Assembly: GCF_900231165.1 (NCBI RefSeq)
Contig: NZ_LT960614.1
Location: forward strand, 804,550-868,549
Source: Hartmannibacter diazotrophicus
GTDB taxonomy: Bacteria; Pseudomonadota; Alphaproteobacteria; Rhizobiales; Pleomorphomonadaceae
Direction: 5' to 3'
Length of the DNA: 64,000 bases
In this document: positions 17,542-25,917 of the stretch, one piece after another
Position numbering within the stretch: the stretch's first letter is position 1
Layout: every line of letters starts with the position of its first letter
Translations under genes and position numbers: made by a program
The notes under the pieces: generated by a model
Told to the model about the DNA's origin: nothing
What the model saw: the letters and a program-made list of their open reading frames with translations, nothing else
Database searches by the model: none

Positions 17542-17970
17542 TTACATCTCGTCGTCGTTGTCGGAACCGGTGTTGCCGGCGCCGTCGTTGTCGGTCGTCT
17601 CGGTCGTCTCGGTACCGGCGTTCTCGGTCTTCGCGACCTTCTCCGCCTTCGGCTTCCGACCGCCACGCCCCTTCACCGCATTCGGATCCCCCGCAGCCCC
17701 GGACGAGGGTGGATTCACGGTCTGCGCCGGAGCACTTTCGACGACCTTTGCCGGAGCGGCCATCTTGCCGTTGCGGCGCTCGAAGATCGCGATCTCATCG
17801 TCGGTCGCCTTGCGCGCCGCCTGCAGGCCCTCGAGTCGCGCGAACTCGTCTTCGGGACACATGAACAGGCTGATGTCCTTCTTGGTCGAGGCCGGGACGA
17901 CCTCCGGTGCGCCTTTCTCCTTGCGATGGATCGTGCAAATCGCGAAGGCCGTGATCAATGCTGCTGCCAT
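17542..17970 (-). CDS. Lambda FI-position protein with acidic disordered tail
   Basis: A 142-residue protein following the major capsid gene. The N-terminal half is compact (MAAALITAFAICTIHRKEKG, ISLFMCPEDEFARLEGLQAA), the second half is disordered, with a basic patch (GRGGRKPKAEK) and a very acidic end (NTGSDNDDEM). Lambda gpFI, which aids genome packaging, is also a small acidic protein in this place. Assignment rests on position and charge, not on sequence similarity. Confidence 0.6.
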   Translation of the reverse strand: MAAALITAFAICTIHRKEKGAPEVVPASTKKDISLFMCPEDEFARLEGLQAARKATDDEIAIFERRNGKMAAPAKVVESAPAQTVNPPSSGAAGDPNAVKGRGGRKPKAEKVAKTENAGTETTETTDNDGAGNTGSDNDDEM

Positions 17971-17975
17971 GTCAG

Positions 17976-18003
17976 ATCTCCAGGGTGTTCACTATTTGGT
18001 TGA
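17976..18003 (-). promoter_or_regulatory. TCAAC-type motif upstream of the FI-like gene
   Basis: Coding-strand text TTTCAACCAAATAGTGAACA about 34 bases before the ATG at 17970, in the gap between the major capsid gene and the FI-like gene. This copy and the one before gpD are the cleanest matches to the shared motif. Confidence 0.55.
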
Positions 18004-18039
18004 AAGAGCAGGCGGCACGGTGCCGCCTGCAGTGAGAGG

Positions 18040-19134
18040 TCAGGCGAGCACGCGCGCCTTGAACGTGCGGTTCGGATAGAGCGGGATGGGCAGCGGCGAG
18101 GACTGATGCATCAGCATCACGTCGCCGGGGTCCTTCGTCATCCACATCTTGGCGTAGACATCGGTCGAGACCATGCCTTCCATCATGGCGTCCGCGTCGT
18201 AGATGGCACCATGGGCGAGAACGCCCGTGGCGCCGGGGGCGACCAGGCAGATGTCCTTCTCGTTGAAAAGATCGATCTTGGTCTTGCCACCAGACCCGTC
18301 CGGAATGTCGATCGTATCCTTGTAGGTCCACACTTCGAGCGTGGTCGACAGACGGCCGACATACTGCAACGGGCGCTCGATATTCATGATACCGAGGTCC
18401 ATCTGGACCGAGTTGTTGCCGCGATAGTTGGTGTCGAGCGCGGCCTTGACGCCCGTGTTCTTCCGGAAGAGCGGCGCAACCTGCGCGCCGACGATCATCA
18501 TGGTGGGAGCACCACCGCCACGGGCAAGATACATGGTGTTGGACCACGTTTCGACATCGCCCATGATGTCGGTCGACGGATCGTTCCAGTAGTCTGCGCT
18601 CTTGACGACCGTATGGCCCGCGGCACGGCCGAAGTCGAGAAGCACATCCGGATTGGCGGCCCCCTGGTCGCGCTCGTACTGGATCAGCACCTTGCCGTCG
18701 AAAAACGCGCGGCAGGCCATCCAGATTCTCCGGACATCGATCGCACGAAGATGGATGCCGGAAACCTCGACGACGCGCTGATTGAAGCGCTCTTCGAGCG
18801 ACGGCTTCGCCCCGCGATTGCGGAAAATCTCGCTCGGCTTCAGGTTCTTCGCATCAACCGCCCGGACACGATCCTTGAGCTTGATGTAAGGCGGGGTGAA
18901 GGCCGAGATGTCTTCGCCCTTGGCATAGGCGATCGGCTTGCCCTGCTCGTAGGGCAGCACGAACGGCGCCAGGAAGCGATCGGCTTCGGGAAGATCGCCG
19001 AACTTGATCTCGAAGTCTTCCGAATAGTATCGGCCGGTGAAGAAGGTGTCGAGAACCCACGAAGGCAGCGGGTCCATGCGGGGATCCGAACGAAGCATGA
19101 AAAGTTCTTCGTCGGTCCAGAGTTCAATTGCCAT
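18040..19134 (-). CDS. Major capsid protein (lambda E family)
   Basis: A 364-residue protein, MAIELWTDEELFMLRSDPRM, close to the length of lambda gpE (341). Recognisable features are the E-family N-terminus with WVLDTFFTGRYYSEDFEIKFGDLP, then YVKPKI-like text as IKLKDRVRAVDAKNLKPSE, ERDQGAANPDVLLDFGRAAGH, and a C-terminal QSSPLPIPLYPNRTFKARVLA. It follows the decoration protein gene. A degenerate relative of the TCAAC motif (GAGCCAAATCTTTGAA) precedes its start. Confidence 0.9.
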   Translation of the reverse strand: MAIELWTDEELFMLRSDPRMDPLPSWVLDTFFTGRYYSEDFEIKFGDLPEADRFLAPFVLPYEQGKPIAYAKGEDISAFTPPYIKLKDRVRAVDAKNLKPSEIFRNRGAKPSLEERFNQRVVEVSGIHLRAIDVRRIWMACRAFFDGKVLIQYERDQGAANPDVLLDFGRAAGHTVVKSADYWNDPSTDIMGDVETWSNTMYLARGGGAPTMMIVGAQVAPLFRKNTGVKAALDTNYRGNNSVQMDLGIMNIERPLQYVGRLSTTLEVWTYKDTIDIPDGSGGKTKIDLFNEKDICLVAPGATGVLAHGAIYDADAMMEGMVSTDVYAKMWMTKDPGDVMLMHQSSPLPIPLYPNRTFKARVLA

Positions 19135-19194
19135 CGGTATAACCCTTCAAAGATTTGGCTCGTAGACCGAGCGAAGAGTGCGGAATGCCCCGGA

Positions 19195-19635
19195 TCAGGG
19201 AGCGGCGACGGTGGCCCCGGCACGAACCTTCTTGACCACGATCGCAGTCGGCGTCGGCGCTCCGCGGAACGCTTCCAGCTTCTTCTCCTCGGTGTCGTAG
19301 GAGGCAGGCCAGGCAATCATGTCCATGTTCAGGCAGCCCTGACGCAGCACGGGCTGACCCTGCAGCGGGGAGGCCGGCGTCGTGACGGGCCGAAGAAGGA
19401 CGCCGATCGCCTGCGTCGTGCCGGAGACAGCGGGGATGAGATTCCCGGACCCGTCGAAGCCGACCGGAACGAACGCAGTGGCGAACGTCTGACTGGCGGC
19501 GATGACCATGTCGTCGGTCACGACGGGCGGCGTATCGCCGACGATGAGGCCTTCGGCAACGGGTTCGATCGTATCCGCCCACTGGGACGGAACGCCGGCA
19601 TCGGATGCCGCATAAGGCGGGGTGATTGTAACCAT
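19195..19635 (-). CDS. Head decoration protein (lambda D family)
   Basis: A 146-residue protein, MVTITPPYAASDAGVPSQWA, between the protease/scaffold gene and the major capsid gene, as in lambda. The body FVPVGFDGSGNLIPAVSGTTQAIGVLL and QPVLRQGCLNMDMIAWP fits the D-type fold, in which trimers clamp the expanded capsid. A TCAAC-type motif lies 30 bases before the ATG. Confidence 0.85.
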   Translation of the reverse strand: MVTITPPYAASDAGVPSQWADTIEPVAEGLIVGDTPPVVTDDMVIAASQTFATAFVPVGFDGSGNLIPAVSGTTQAIGVLLRPVTTPASPLQGQPVLRQGCLNMDMIAWPASYDTEEKKLEAFRGAPTPTAIVVKKVRAGATVAAP

Positions 19636-19638
19636 CGT

Positions 19639-19665
19639 TGTTCACCTATTCACTAATTGGTTGAA
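19639..19665 (-). promoter_or_regulatory. TCAAC-type motif upstream of the gpD-like gene
   Basis: Coding-strand text GTTCAACCAATTAGTGAA followed by TAGGTGAACAACG, 30 bases before the ATG at 19635. The sequence TTCAAC...GTGAA forms an imperfect inverted repeat. It is one of six intergenic copies in the prophage. Confidence 0.55.
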
Positions 19666-19686
19666 CAGAAGGGCGCAAGTTGGCCG

Positions 19687-20085
19687 TCAGGCGGCCTTGC
19701 GCGGCCCCTTGATCCGGGTGAGGGTTGCATCCACGCGCGACTCCTCGTCGTCGCTCGGCGCGCCGATGTCCGGGTTCTTGCCCGAGTCCATCGCATCACG
19801 GAAGGTCTTGCCGGTCGTGTTCTCGGCGCTTTCGGCCTTCTCCTCCGGCATGTCGCCGAGCATTTCGACGACAGTATCGGAATCGAGAGTCGCGAACTTG
19901 TCGCCGAGCGCCATCTTCAGAGCCATCTTGGGACGGCTCTTGCCGTTGTCGGAATTGACGATCGCAGCGATGCGCGAGCGCTCGGCCGTCGCACCGGCCT
20001 TGAGACCTTCGGTCTTGCCCTCTTCACGAGCCTTGTCGATGGACGCCTGATCGACGGCCGTCTGCTCACTGGTGTTCTGTCCCAT
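19687..20085 (-). CDS. Nested scaffold protein inside the protease gene (Nu3-like)
   Basis: An in-frame internal start, ATG at 20085 (MGQNTSEQTAVDQASIDKAR), with AAAGGGAA just upstream at 20091-20098. It would give a 132-residue protein equal to the protease C-terminus. It is charged and helical (KAREEGKTEGLKAGATAERSR), with an acidic middle (GDMPEEKAESAEN). This is the same arrangement as lambda C/Nu3, where the scaffold is the C-terminal part of the protease translated alone. The ribosome site is seen; expression is inferred. Confidence 0.6.
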   Translation of the reverse strand: MGQNTSEQTAVDQASIDKAREEGKTEGLKAGATAERSRIAAIVNSDNGKSRPKMALKMALGDKFATLDSDTVVEMLGDMPEEKAESAENTTGKTFRDAMDSGKNPDIGAPSDDEESRVDATLTRIKGPRKAA

Positions 20086-20973
20086 CGCATTTCCCTTTCG
20101 ATTGGTGGACAGTTCTGCCGCAAACGCGGCGAGGCCGTCTTCGAGCGGGCCGATCTCGTCGGCGAGCCCGATGGACGTTGCTTGCGAGGCTGTGTAGGTC
20201 AGCGCCTCCGTATCCCGGATGACCTGTTCCTCCATGCCTCGATTCCGTGCCACGATCGACACGAACATGGCGCCAAGCTCATCAATGCGAGCCTGGATGC
20301 GAGCCTTCACATCATCTGGCAGCGGTTCATACGGGTTGCCGTCGACCTTGTGCTTGCCGAAGTGGATGAACGTGACCGCGATGCCGACACGATCGAGCGC
20401 CTTGCTCACATCGATATGAGCGGTCACCACGCCGATCGAGCCAACGCCGCCTGTTCTCGACACGACGATCGTGTCGGCGGCCGAGGCGATCGAATAGGCT
20501 GCCGAATAAGCGCTTTCGGCAGCAAACGCCCGCATCGGTTTTTGGCCTCGCCCTGCGTAGATCATGTCGACGAGATCGAAGTTCCCGGCGACCTCGCCAC
20601 CTGGCGAGTCGATGACGAACGCGATCCCGTTGACTTTCGGATCGTTGAGCCCCCGCGAAAACGCACGCGCGATGTAGTCGTAGCCAGTCGCCCAGTCGTA
20701 GAGCTGCCAAGGGAAGTTGTTCAGCAGCACGCCGCGAACCGGAATTTGCAGGACACCATCTTTCACGACGTAGGGCCGATAGGCCGCTCGCCAGTCATTT
20801 TCTTCCGGCCAGAAATCGTCGATGAGCGCCATGCGGTCGCTCGACATTACGATCTTGTCGTAGACCTTCGCTCCCTCAACAACCAGGGACTGAAAGCGGG
20901 TTGCCTGTTCGATGGCGACCAGAGCCGGCTGCCCGTCGAAACGGGCGATCAGGGGGTTAAGCGGCGTTGTCAT
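19687..20973 (-). CDS. Head maturation protease, S49 family (lambda C-like)
   Basis: A 428-residue protein, MTTPLNPLIARFDGQPALVA. The protease domain of the SppA/S49 type covers about residues 60-290: VIDSPGGEVAGNFDLVD (about 118-134), the nucleophile region AAESAYSAAYSIASAAD (about residue 157) and the lysine region FIHFGKHKVDGNPYEPL (about residue 208). The C-terminal 132 residues are a hydrophilic helical scaffold region that can also be made alone from an internal start at 20085. Its start overlaps the portal stop by 17 bases. Expected job: cleavage of scaffold and portal during prohead maturation. Confidence 0.9.
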   Translation of the reverse strand: MTTPLNPLIARFDGQPALVAIEQATRFQSLVVEGAKVYDKIVMSSDRMALIDDFWPEENDWRAAYRPYVVKDGVLQIPVRGVLLNNFPWQLYDWATGYDYIARAFSRGLNDPKVNGIAFVIDSPGGEVAGNFDLVDMIYAGRGQKPMRAFAAESAYSAAYSIASAADTIVVSRTGGVGSIGVVTAHIDVSKALDRVGIAVTFIHFGKHKVDGNPYEPLPDDVKARIQARIDELGAMFVSIVARNRGMEEQVIRDTEALTYTASQATSIGLADEIGPLEDGLAAFAAELSTNRKGNAMGQNTSEQTAVDQASIDKAREEGKTEGLKAGATAERSRIAAIVNSDNGKSRPKMALKMALGDKFATLDSDTVVEMLGDMPEEKAESAENTTGKTFRDAMDSGKNPDIGAPSDDEESRVDATLTRIKGPRKAA

Positions 20974-22690
20974 TGTTCTCCCCTGCGGCAGCGCTAACGC
21001 TTCCAGAAGCTGCGTTCACCGAGTTGTCCTGCGTGTCGGCGGCATCCCGCAAGCCGAGTTCTTCGGCTCGGTTGCGCTCGCGGGCGCGTTGCTTCAGAAC
21101 CTGCCGCCAATCGCCGCCGAGCCGCGCGACTTCGCTTTCGAGCGTCGTCATATTGAACTTCATGCGCAGCGAGGCGGCTTGCGTTTCCTTGAGCTGGTCG
21201 ATCTGGCCGAGCGCGGCGCCGATCCACTCGCATTCAGTGATGGCTTCCATGACCAAGGGCTTGTAGAGCCAGGCGCTGTCATTCCCGAGCCGCCGCGGCA
21301 GTGACTCGATCATGCCACTGTTGATTGCTTCTTCGAGCCACAAGCGATAGACGATCGACGCGAAGGCGTCGGCGAGCAGGCCCTTGCAGGCCAGCATGTG
21401 CTTCCAGGTCTCGCCCATGGCCGCCTGCGCGGACGAATAGTTGGTCTCGCTGTAGTCGCGCGACAACTGCTCGTAGGAGACGTTGAGACAGGCAGCGATA
21501 TGACGGAGGAGCGACTTTTCAAGGTCGGTCCCGAGCGGGCCACCCTTCGCGGCCGGCTGCATATGCAGCTTCGAGCCTGGCGGTAGATGCGGAATGCGGA
21601 CACCGCCAAGTTGGAACTGGTCGCTCGCACCGATGTAGGAATCGACCGCCCCGAGGTAGGCCGCCATGTAGCTGGTAACGCTCTCGTCTATCTGCTGCGA
21701 CAGGTCACCGTTGCCGACGTTGCCGCCGCCGAGGCGCTGGAAAATGACCGAGGTATCGAGATCGGATTCGATCGAGGCCGCGTAGGTCGCATTGACGACC
21801 GCATTCTGCAAAACGATGTCGCGGAAATCCTTCGTCATCCGCATCTCTTTGAGCGCGGCAACCAATGGTGCCATGCCCCGCGTCTGATTGGGGCGGGTCT
21901 GCTCGTAAAGATGGATGACCTGCGGGCGCCCCCACGGCTTCTTGGCCGGGATCCGCTCCCACTCGTATTGCGACGCGAGCCAGTATGCTCCTGGCGGGGC
22001 TTTTCTCACGTGGTAGGCAACAGGGACATGTCGTTTGTTGACCTCGACCCCACCAACGATGAACGGGTTCGAACCTCCGAGTGCCGGGTTCGACAGCCGG
22101 TCAAGGTCGAGCATGCGGATCGCCGTGTTGAACGGGCGGATTTCCGCGTCGTCCCGGATCCATTCAACCGCGGCCAGAACCTCACCTGTGGCGAAATACG
22201 TGCCGACGGCCTGACGAATGAGCTGCGTGAAAGTGTTCCGTCGACCCCCGTCAACCCAATGCGCGCGCGAGTTTGCCCACAGCCCGAACTTGGTTTCGAC
22301 TTCTGTCTGGAACTCTTCCTCCCAGACTTCGTCGTCCTTGCCGAAGACGATCTGCGACACGGGCTTGGCGTTGAGAATGTATTTGCCGCCGACGATGTGG
22401 TCCTTGTGGATCGTCTGCCCGGAACGCACATAGGCATCATTGTTGATCGTGTCGCGGACACGCGCATCTGCGAGGCGTTTTTGAGGCAGGATGTCCTGAT
22501 CGGCAGACCGGCTCGGCGGGTTCCACATCGCGAGTTCGCGCGACTTCCGGGACGCCCCCTCATAGGCATCGCCAACAATCGCCATCTCCTTGCTCGCGCC
22601 GCCCGGCACCCTGACACCGGACGGCGCGAGCGTGCCGAGGTCGTCGGACGACGGCCCCAACACATCCGCGTATCGCTGTGGATTCTTCAC
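20957..22690 (-). CDS. Portal protein (lambda B family)
   Basis: A 577-residue portal. Family landmarks: DAYVRSGQTIHKDHIVGGKY near residue 85, VAYHVRKAPPGAYW, YEQTRPNQTRGMAPLVAALK, and the highly conserved QLSRDYSETNYSSAQAAMGE (about residues 405-424). The C-terminus is a disordered NDNAA tail. The N-terminus is MKNPQRYADVLGPSS, containing the same RYADVLG peptide found at the end of the methyltransferase and, as RYSDVLG, at the start of the small terminase. The stop overlaps the protease start and the start overlaps the gpW-like stop. Confidence 0.92.
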   Translation of the reverse strand: MKNPQRYADVLGPSSDDLGTLAPSGVRVPGGASKEMAIVGDAYEGASRKSRELAMWNPPSRSADQDILPQKRLADARVRDTINNDAYVRSGQTIHKDHIVGGKYILNAKPVSQIVFGKDDEVWEEEFQTEVETKFGLWANSRAHWVDGGRRNTFTQLIRQAVGTYFATGEVLAAVEWIRDDAEIRPFNTAIRMLDLDRLSNPALGGSNPFIVGGVEVNKRHVPVAYHVRKAPPGAYWLASQYEWERIPAKKPWGRPQVIHLYEQTRPNQTRGMAPLVAALKEMRMTKDFRDIVLQNAVVNATYAASIESDLDTSVIFQRLGGGNVGNGDLSQQIDESVTSYMAAYLGAVDSYIGASDQFQLGGVRIPHLPPGSKLHMQPAAKGGPLGTDLEKSLLRHIAACLNVSYEQLSRDYSETNYSSAQAAMGETWKHMLACKGLLADAFASIVYRLWLEEAINSGMIESLPRRLGNDSAWLYKPLVMEAITECEWIGAALGQIDQLKETQAASLRMKFNMTTLESEVARLGGDWRQVLKQRARERNRAEELGLRDAADTQDNSVNAASGSVSAAAGENNDNAA

Positions 22691-22896
22691 GGGCGCCCCC
22701 AGAATTGCATCGGGGCAATGGACGTTTCATTCACCTGCCGGCGAAGATCGGCGATGTAATTCTGCAAGCGAATAACGTTGGCGGCCGAATAGCGGATGCG
22801 CTCACCGTTCTGGTCAACGACCTCCAGAACGCCGCGGCCCGTCTGCCAATCATGCAGGGCGTTTTCAGCGTCCGTAAGTCGTTCCTGCAGAGTCAT
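22687..22896 (-). CDS. Head-tail joining protein gpW family
   Basis: A 69-residue protein, MTLQERLTDAENALHDWQTG. The gpW pattern is clear: an N-terminal helix (DAENALHDWQTGRGV), a beta hairpin (VLEVVDQNGERIRYS) and a second helix (ANVIRLQNYIADLRRQV). In lambda, gpW (68 residues) sits between gpA and gpB and plugs the filled head, and this gene has the same place and size. Confidence 0.88.
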   Translation of the reverse strand: MTLQERLTDAENALHDWQTGRGVLEVVDQNGERIRYSAANVIRLQNYIADLRRQVNETSIAPMQFWGRP

Positions 22897-22925
22897 GGCG
22901 CCGCCATAGGTTTTGAAATGATCAC

Positions 22926-22972
22926 TAGGCTATAATCAACATATGGTTGGTTAGCAACTTTTTTGTTGATTT
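22926..22972 (-). promoter_or_regulatory. TCAAC-type motif pair between large terminase and gpW
   Basis: Coding-strand text ATCAACAAAAAAGTTGC, then AACCAACCATATGTTGATTA, starting just after the large terminase stop. It contains an inverted TCAAC...GTTGA relation spanning about 30 bases. It is AT-rich against a GC-rich background, as are the other copies. Confidence 0.5.
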
Positions 22973-25070
22973 AGGTGAGGCGCTTTGCGAGCGCGCTGAG
23001 GTCATATTTCTTGGGTTTTGCAGGCATGACCGGGTTCTCATCCTGCTCGCCGAAAACCAGTGCGTTCTTGTCCCACTCGGCTGCCCACGGCGGGGGCTTA
23101 TCCCAGAAACCGGCACGCAAGGCCCGGACTTCCTCATGGCGCAGCAGCGCCAGGGCGTAATAGGACAAGTCCCACGCCTCGTTATGGACCCGGTGATTGG
23201 CAGGCTTCTCCCAACCTTTGTCCGTGCGCACTTCAGATGTCATCTGAGTGTAGAACCACTTCGGCGCCCAGATCGGGAATGTCCAGTATCCGCCACCTTT
23301 ATCCTGACGCGAGAGAAAGCCGTTCAGCGCATCCTTCATATCGTTCGAGTTGATGAAGCCGACAGGCACATCACCACGCGCCGCCGTGAATTTGTCCTTC
23401 TGGTTCGCGTCAGGAAACTTCTTCGTATAGGCGGGCACCGTTTTCAGTGGGTCGCCTTTGACGAGCTGGAAACGGTTCGATAGGCCGTGCTCGGTGTGAA
23501 GCCGCCGCCAGAACTCCCTGGCCTGGATCGAGACACCTTCCTTGCCGCCATAGTCGCAGCCGGTCAACTTGATTGACATGCGACGGCCTGACTGATCGGC
23601 AAGGGGGTAGCTCCGTTTGATCACTTCACCGATCAGCAGATCCCAGTCTTCGGCATAGGCGCTCGGATCGAGCGGCAGGCGTTCATCGTCCTCGTCCCGC
23701 CGCTCGCTCTTGAGAAGACGGAACATGTCGATGACCCAGGCATCGTTGTGCAGGCCGAAACCGGTGACCTGCACAACAAACCCGGACCGGGAGCCCGACT
23801 GCACGTCAACCGTTGCGATGATAAAACGGACACCGGGCGGAACCGTCGGATTCTCTTTCGTCGTTCCCCAGTCCTCGGCGTGCTCCATCAGATTTTCAGA
23901 TGAGCGGGATTCCGCCAATGCCTTCGGTAGATAAGCCTCGCCCTGATCCGCCGTTACGGTCTTCTTCAGGGGGTTCTCGTCGCCGGTGTTTTCGTAGACA
24001 TCGACGGCCTGCAGATAGGCGAAAACAAGGCTCTGCCAATCCTGGAATGCTGCGGCCGGGCCTTTGAGCCAAAACGAGGCGATATCCGTCCGGATCGGCT
24101 GTCCGACGATCGATCCATCCGGCAGCCATAGCATGCCCTCGCGGATCCACCGCCCTTTCGAGTTGAGTTCGCGCTTGAATGACGGGTCAATGTCCATCCG
24201 GCAATGCGGACATTGCATCGTCACCATCTGCGCCGCTTCCCAGTTGTCCGCGGACTTCGGGTATTTCAGAAGGCCGAAATGCGGCTCAAACGGGTTGTCG
24301 CAGTAGGGGCAGCGCCAGTTCCATCTGCGGCGGTCGCCTCGATTGTAAAGGGAGAGGATGCCGCCATGCACAGGCGGGGCCTCATGCGGGGTCTTGCGGA
24401 TCCATTTAGGATCCCTGATCTCGCGACCAGGCGACGACTCCGCGAACGTCATTCCGAAACGCTTGAAGGTTTCTGAGCGTTTCATCGCCAAATCGAACGC
24501 CGGCCCTTCCGACGCGATGTCATCCTCCATGCGGTCATAATCAGCCAGGCACAACCTGGGTATTGTTTTTCCGGAAAGCTCGGTGATCGACGGCCAGCGG
24601 AGAAGCAGACGCATCCCGCTTTTGAATCTCTTGTCGAACACGTTGTCGGAATGGCGACCGGGGATCAGGCGGCTCCCCAACTCTTTGGTGTTGCGGAAAA
24701 CCTTGCCGAGATCGCCCTGAGAGATATCGCGAGACACTTCCTTCGTCATGCCGATGAACATCATGTCGGCGGGGTCGCAGATGGCAGTATGAGTCAGCCA
24801 GTTGTAGAAAATGTCCGTTTTGCCAATTCGCGCCGCTCCGGCAAGGACGACCCCTCTGAAGTCCAAACTCGTCAGGGTGTCCATAACCTCGACGAGATAC
24901 GGCGTTTTCTCGTTTTTCCAATAGCCGACGTAGGAGCCGGGGTTATCCAGATATCGGTACTTCGTTGCCGCCTCAGACACGGTAATACGCTCTGGCGGGC
25001 GCACCATCTCTGACGCTGCGATAACGATTTCTTCCAGGGTCGCAAATTCATGCGGACGGGACAGTTTCAT
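22971..25070 (-). CDS. Large terminase subunit (GpA family)
   Basis: The ATP-driven packaging motor and cos-cleaving nuclease. From the ATG at 25070 it is 699 residues (MKLSRPHEFATLEEIVIAAS); a start 18 codons earlier is possible. The ATPase part has VVLAGAARIGKTDIFYNWL, the GpA-type deviant Walker A. Two paired-cysteine clusters, RCPYCDNPFEPHFG and MQCPHCRMDIDPSFK, look like a zinc ribbon. Late blocks DCDYGGKEG-like (TGCDYGGKEGVSIQAREFW) and DLSYYALALLRHEEV belong to the nuclease half. It overlaps the small terminase end by 23 bases. Confidence 0.92.
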   Translation of the reverse strand: MKLSRPHEFATLEEIVIAASEMVRPPERITVSEAATKYRYLDNPGSYVGYWKNEKTPYLVEVMDTLTSLDFRGVVLAGAARIGKTDIFYNWLTHTAICDPADMMFIGMTKEVSRDISQGDLGKVFRNTKELGSRLIPGRHSDNVFDKRFKSGMRLLLRWPSITELSGKTIPRLCLADYDRMEDDIASEGPAFDLAMKRSETFKRFGMTFAESSPGREIRDPKWIRKTPHEAPPVHGGILSLYNRGDRRRWNWRCPYCDNPFEPHFGLLKYPKSADNWEAAQMVTMQCPHCRMDIDPSFKRELNSKGRWIREGMLWLPDGSIVGQPIRTDIASFWLKGPAAAFQDWQSLVFAYLQAVDVYENTGDENPLKKTVTADQGEAYLPKALAESRSSENLMEHAEDWGTTKENPTVPPGVRFIIATVDVQSGSRSGFVVQVTGFGLHNDAWVIDMFRLLKSERRDEDDERLPLDPSAYAEDWDLLIGEVIKRSYPLADQSGRRMSIKLTGCDYGGKEGVSIQAREFWRRLHTEHGLSNRFQLVKGDPLKTVPAYTKKFPDANQKDKFTAARGDVPVGFINSNDMKDALNGFLSRQDKGGGYWTFPIWAPKWFYTQMTSEVRTDKGWEKPANHRVHNEAWDLSYYALALLRHEEVRALRAGFWDKPPPWAAEWDKNALVFGEQDENPVMPAKPKKYDLSALAKRLT

Positions 25071-25686
25071 CGTCAAGCGTCGCCAGATAGCTTTCGGTTG
25101 CGCTGGATTGCGCCTGGTGCACAAGTGATGTCTGGATGTCGCTCATCAGACGGTCGGACAGTTCGACGACAAGGTTGCGCTGATCGGGAGTGAGCCCGAG
25201 GCTCTCTTCAACTGTGTCCGCCCAGAGTTGCGTTGCCTTCTTGATTGCTTTGAAGGTCTCGCCGAGCACGTCCAAGACCGACGCCGTCGACCACAGATCG
25301 CCAGCGGCAGCGCGGAACTTCAGTTCCTTCATCTTGGCATTCCAGAAGGACTCTCGAAGTCGTTCGGGGAGATCGTCGGCCTTGAGGGAGGCGAGGGCGG
25401 CCGACAACTCGCGCTCGGGGCGAACCAGATAACCGGCAGCCGTTCGCAGATCGTAGAACTTGCGAACCCCTTTCCGACTTTTGATGGGGCACGGGCGCAA
25501 GGCGCTGGCAACATCCTTGCGGTTCATGCCGAATGCCGCAGCGAGCCAGTCAACGGATACACCATCCGTCGGAGGCATAGCCTCTTCAGCACCGTGTTCC
25601 TGAACAACAGCGGGTGCTGTCTGTCCTCTGCGGACAGGGCCACCATCATCAAAGCCGAGCACATCGCTATAGCGTCCACCGTACAT
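25048..25686 (-). CDS. Small terminase-like protein
   Basis: A 212-residue protein directly upstream of and overlapping the large terminase. After an N-terminal tail, residues about 40-100 look like a DNA-binding winged helix of the Nu1/DUF1441 kind: VDWLAAAFGMNRKDVASALR and KSRKGVRKFYDLRTAAGYLV. The C-terminal part is helical and should oligomerise. The N-terminal tail is MYGGRYSDVLGFDDGGP, with the RYSDVLG peptide also seen in the portal and the methyltransferase. Confidence 0.8.
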   Translation of the reverse strand: MYGGRYSDVLGFDDGGPVRRGQTAPAVVQEHGAEEAMPPTDGVSVDWLAAAFGMNRKDVASALRPCPIKSRKGVRKFYDLRTAAGYLVRPERELSAALASLKADDLPERLRESFWNAKMKELKFRAAAGDLWSTASVLDVLGETFKAIKKATQLWADTVEESLGLTPDQRNLVVELSDRLMSDIQTSLVHQAQSSATESYLATLDDETVPSA

Positions 25687-25696
25687 GCTCGATCGC

Positions 25697-25900
25697 TCAC
25701 CGGTCGTTGAGTTTCTGGCCTATCCAGTCGTTGATCTCGGCATCCGAGAACATGGTCAGCTTTCCCATCTTCACCGGCTTCGGAAACGTCTCGTCGTTCT
25801 TGAGCATCCGGTAGAATGTCGCACGAGAGACATTCAGCATCGTGGTCACGTTCTCCACGCGCAGCAGTCGCCTGGGCGGGTCGCTCAATCCGACACTCAT
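25697..25900 (-). CDS. AlpA-family helix-turn-helix regulator / excisionase
   Basis: A 67-residue protein starting MSVGLSDPPRRLLRVENVTT, with ATG at 25900 and GAAGGTGG upstream. The fold is AlpA/MerR-like: LRVENVTTMLNVSRATFYRM (helix-turn-helix), then FPKPVKMGKLTMFSDAEINDWI. In other prophages such proteins act as excisionase or as an activator of integrase or late genes. It is the first gene of the packaging and head operon here, with only ten bases to the small terminase, so a role in switching on the late operon is worth considering. A TCAAC-type motif lies directly upstream. Confidence 0.8.
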   Translation of the reverse strand: MSVGLSDPPRRLLRVENVTTMLNVSRATFYRMLKNDETFPKPVKMGKLTMFSDAEINDWIGQKLNDR

Positions 25901-25917
25901 TGGTCCACCTTCGCTAA

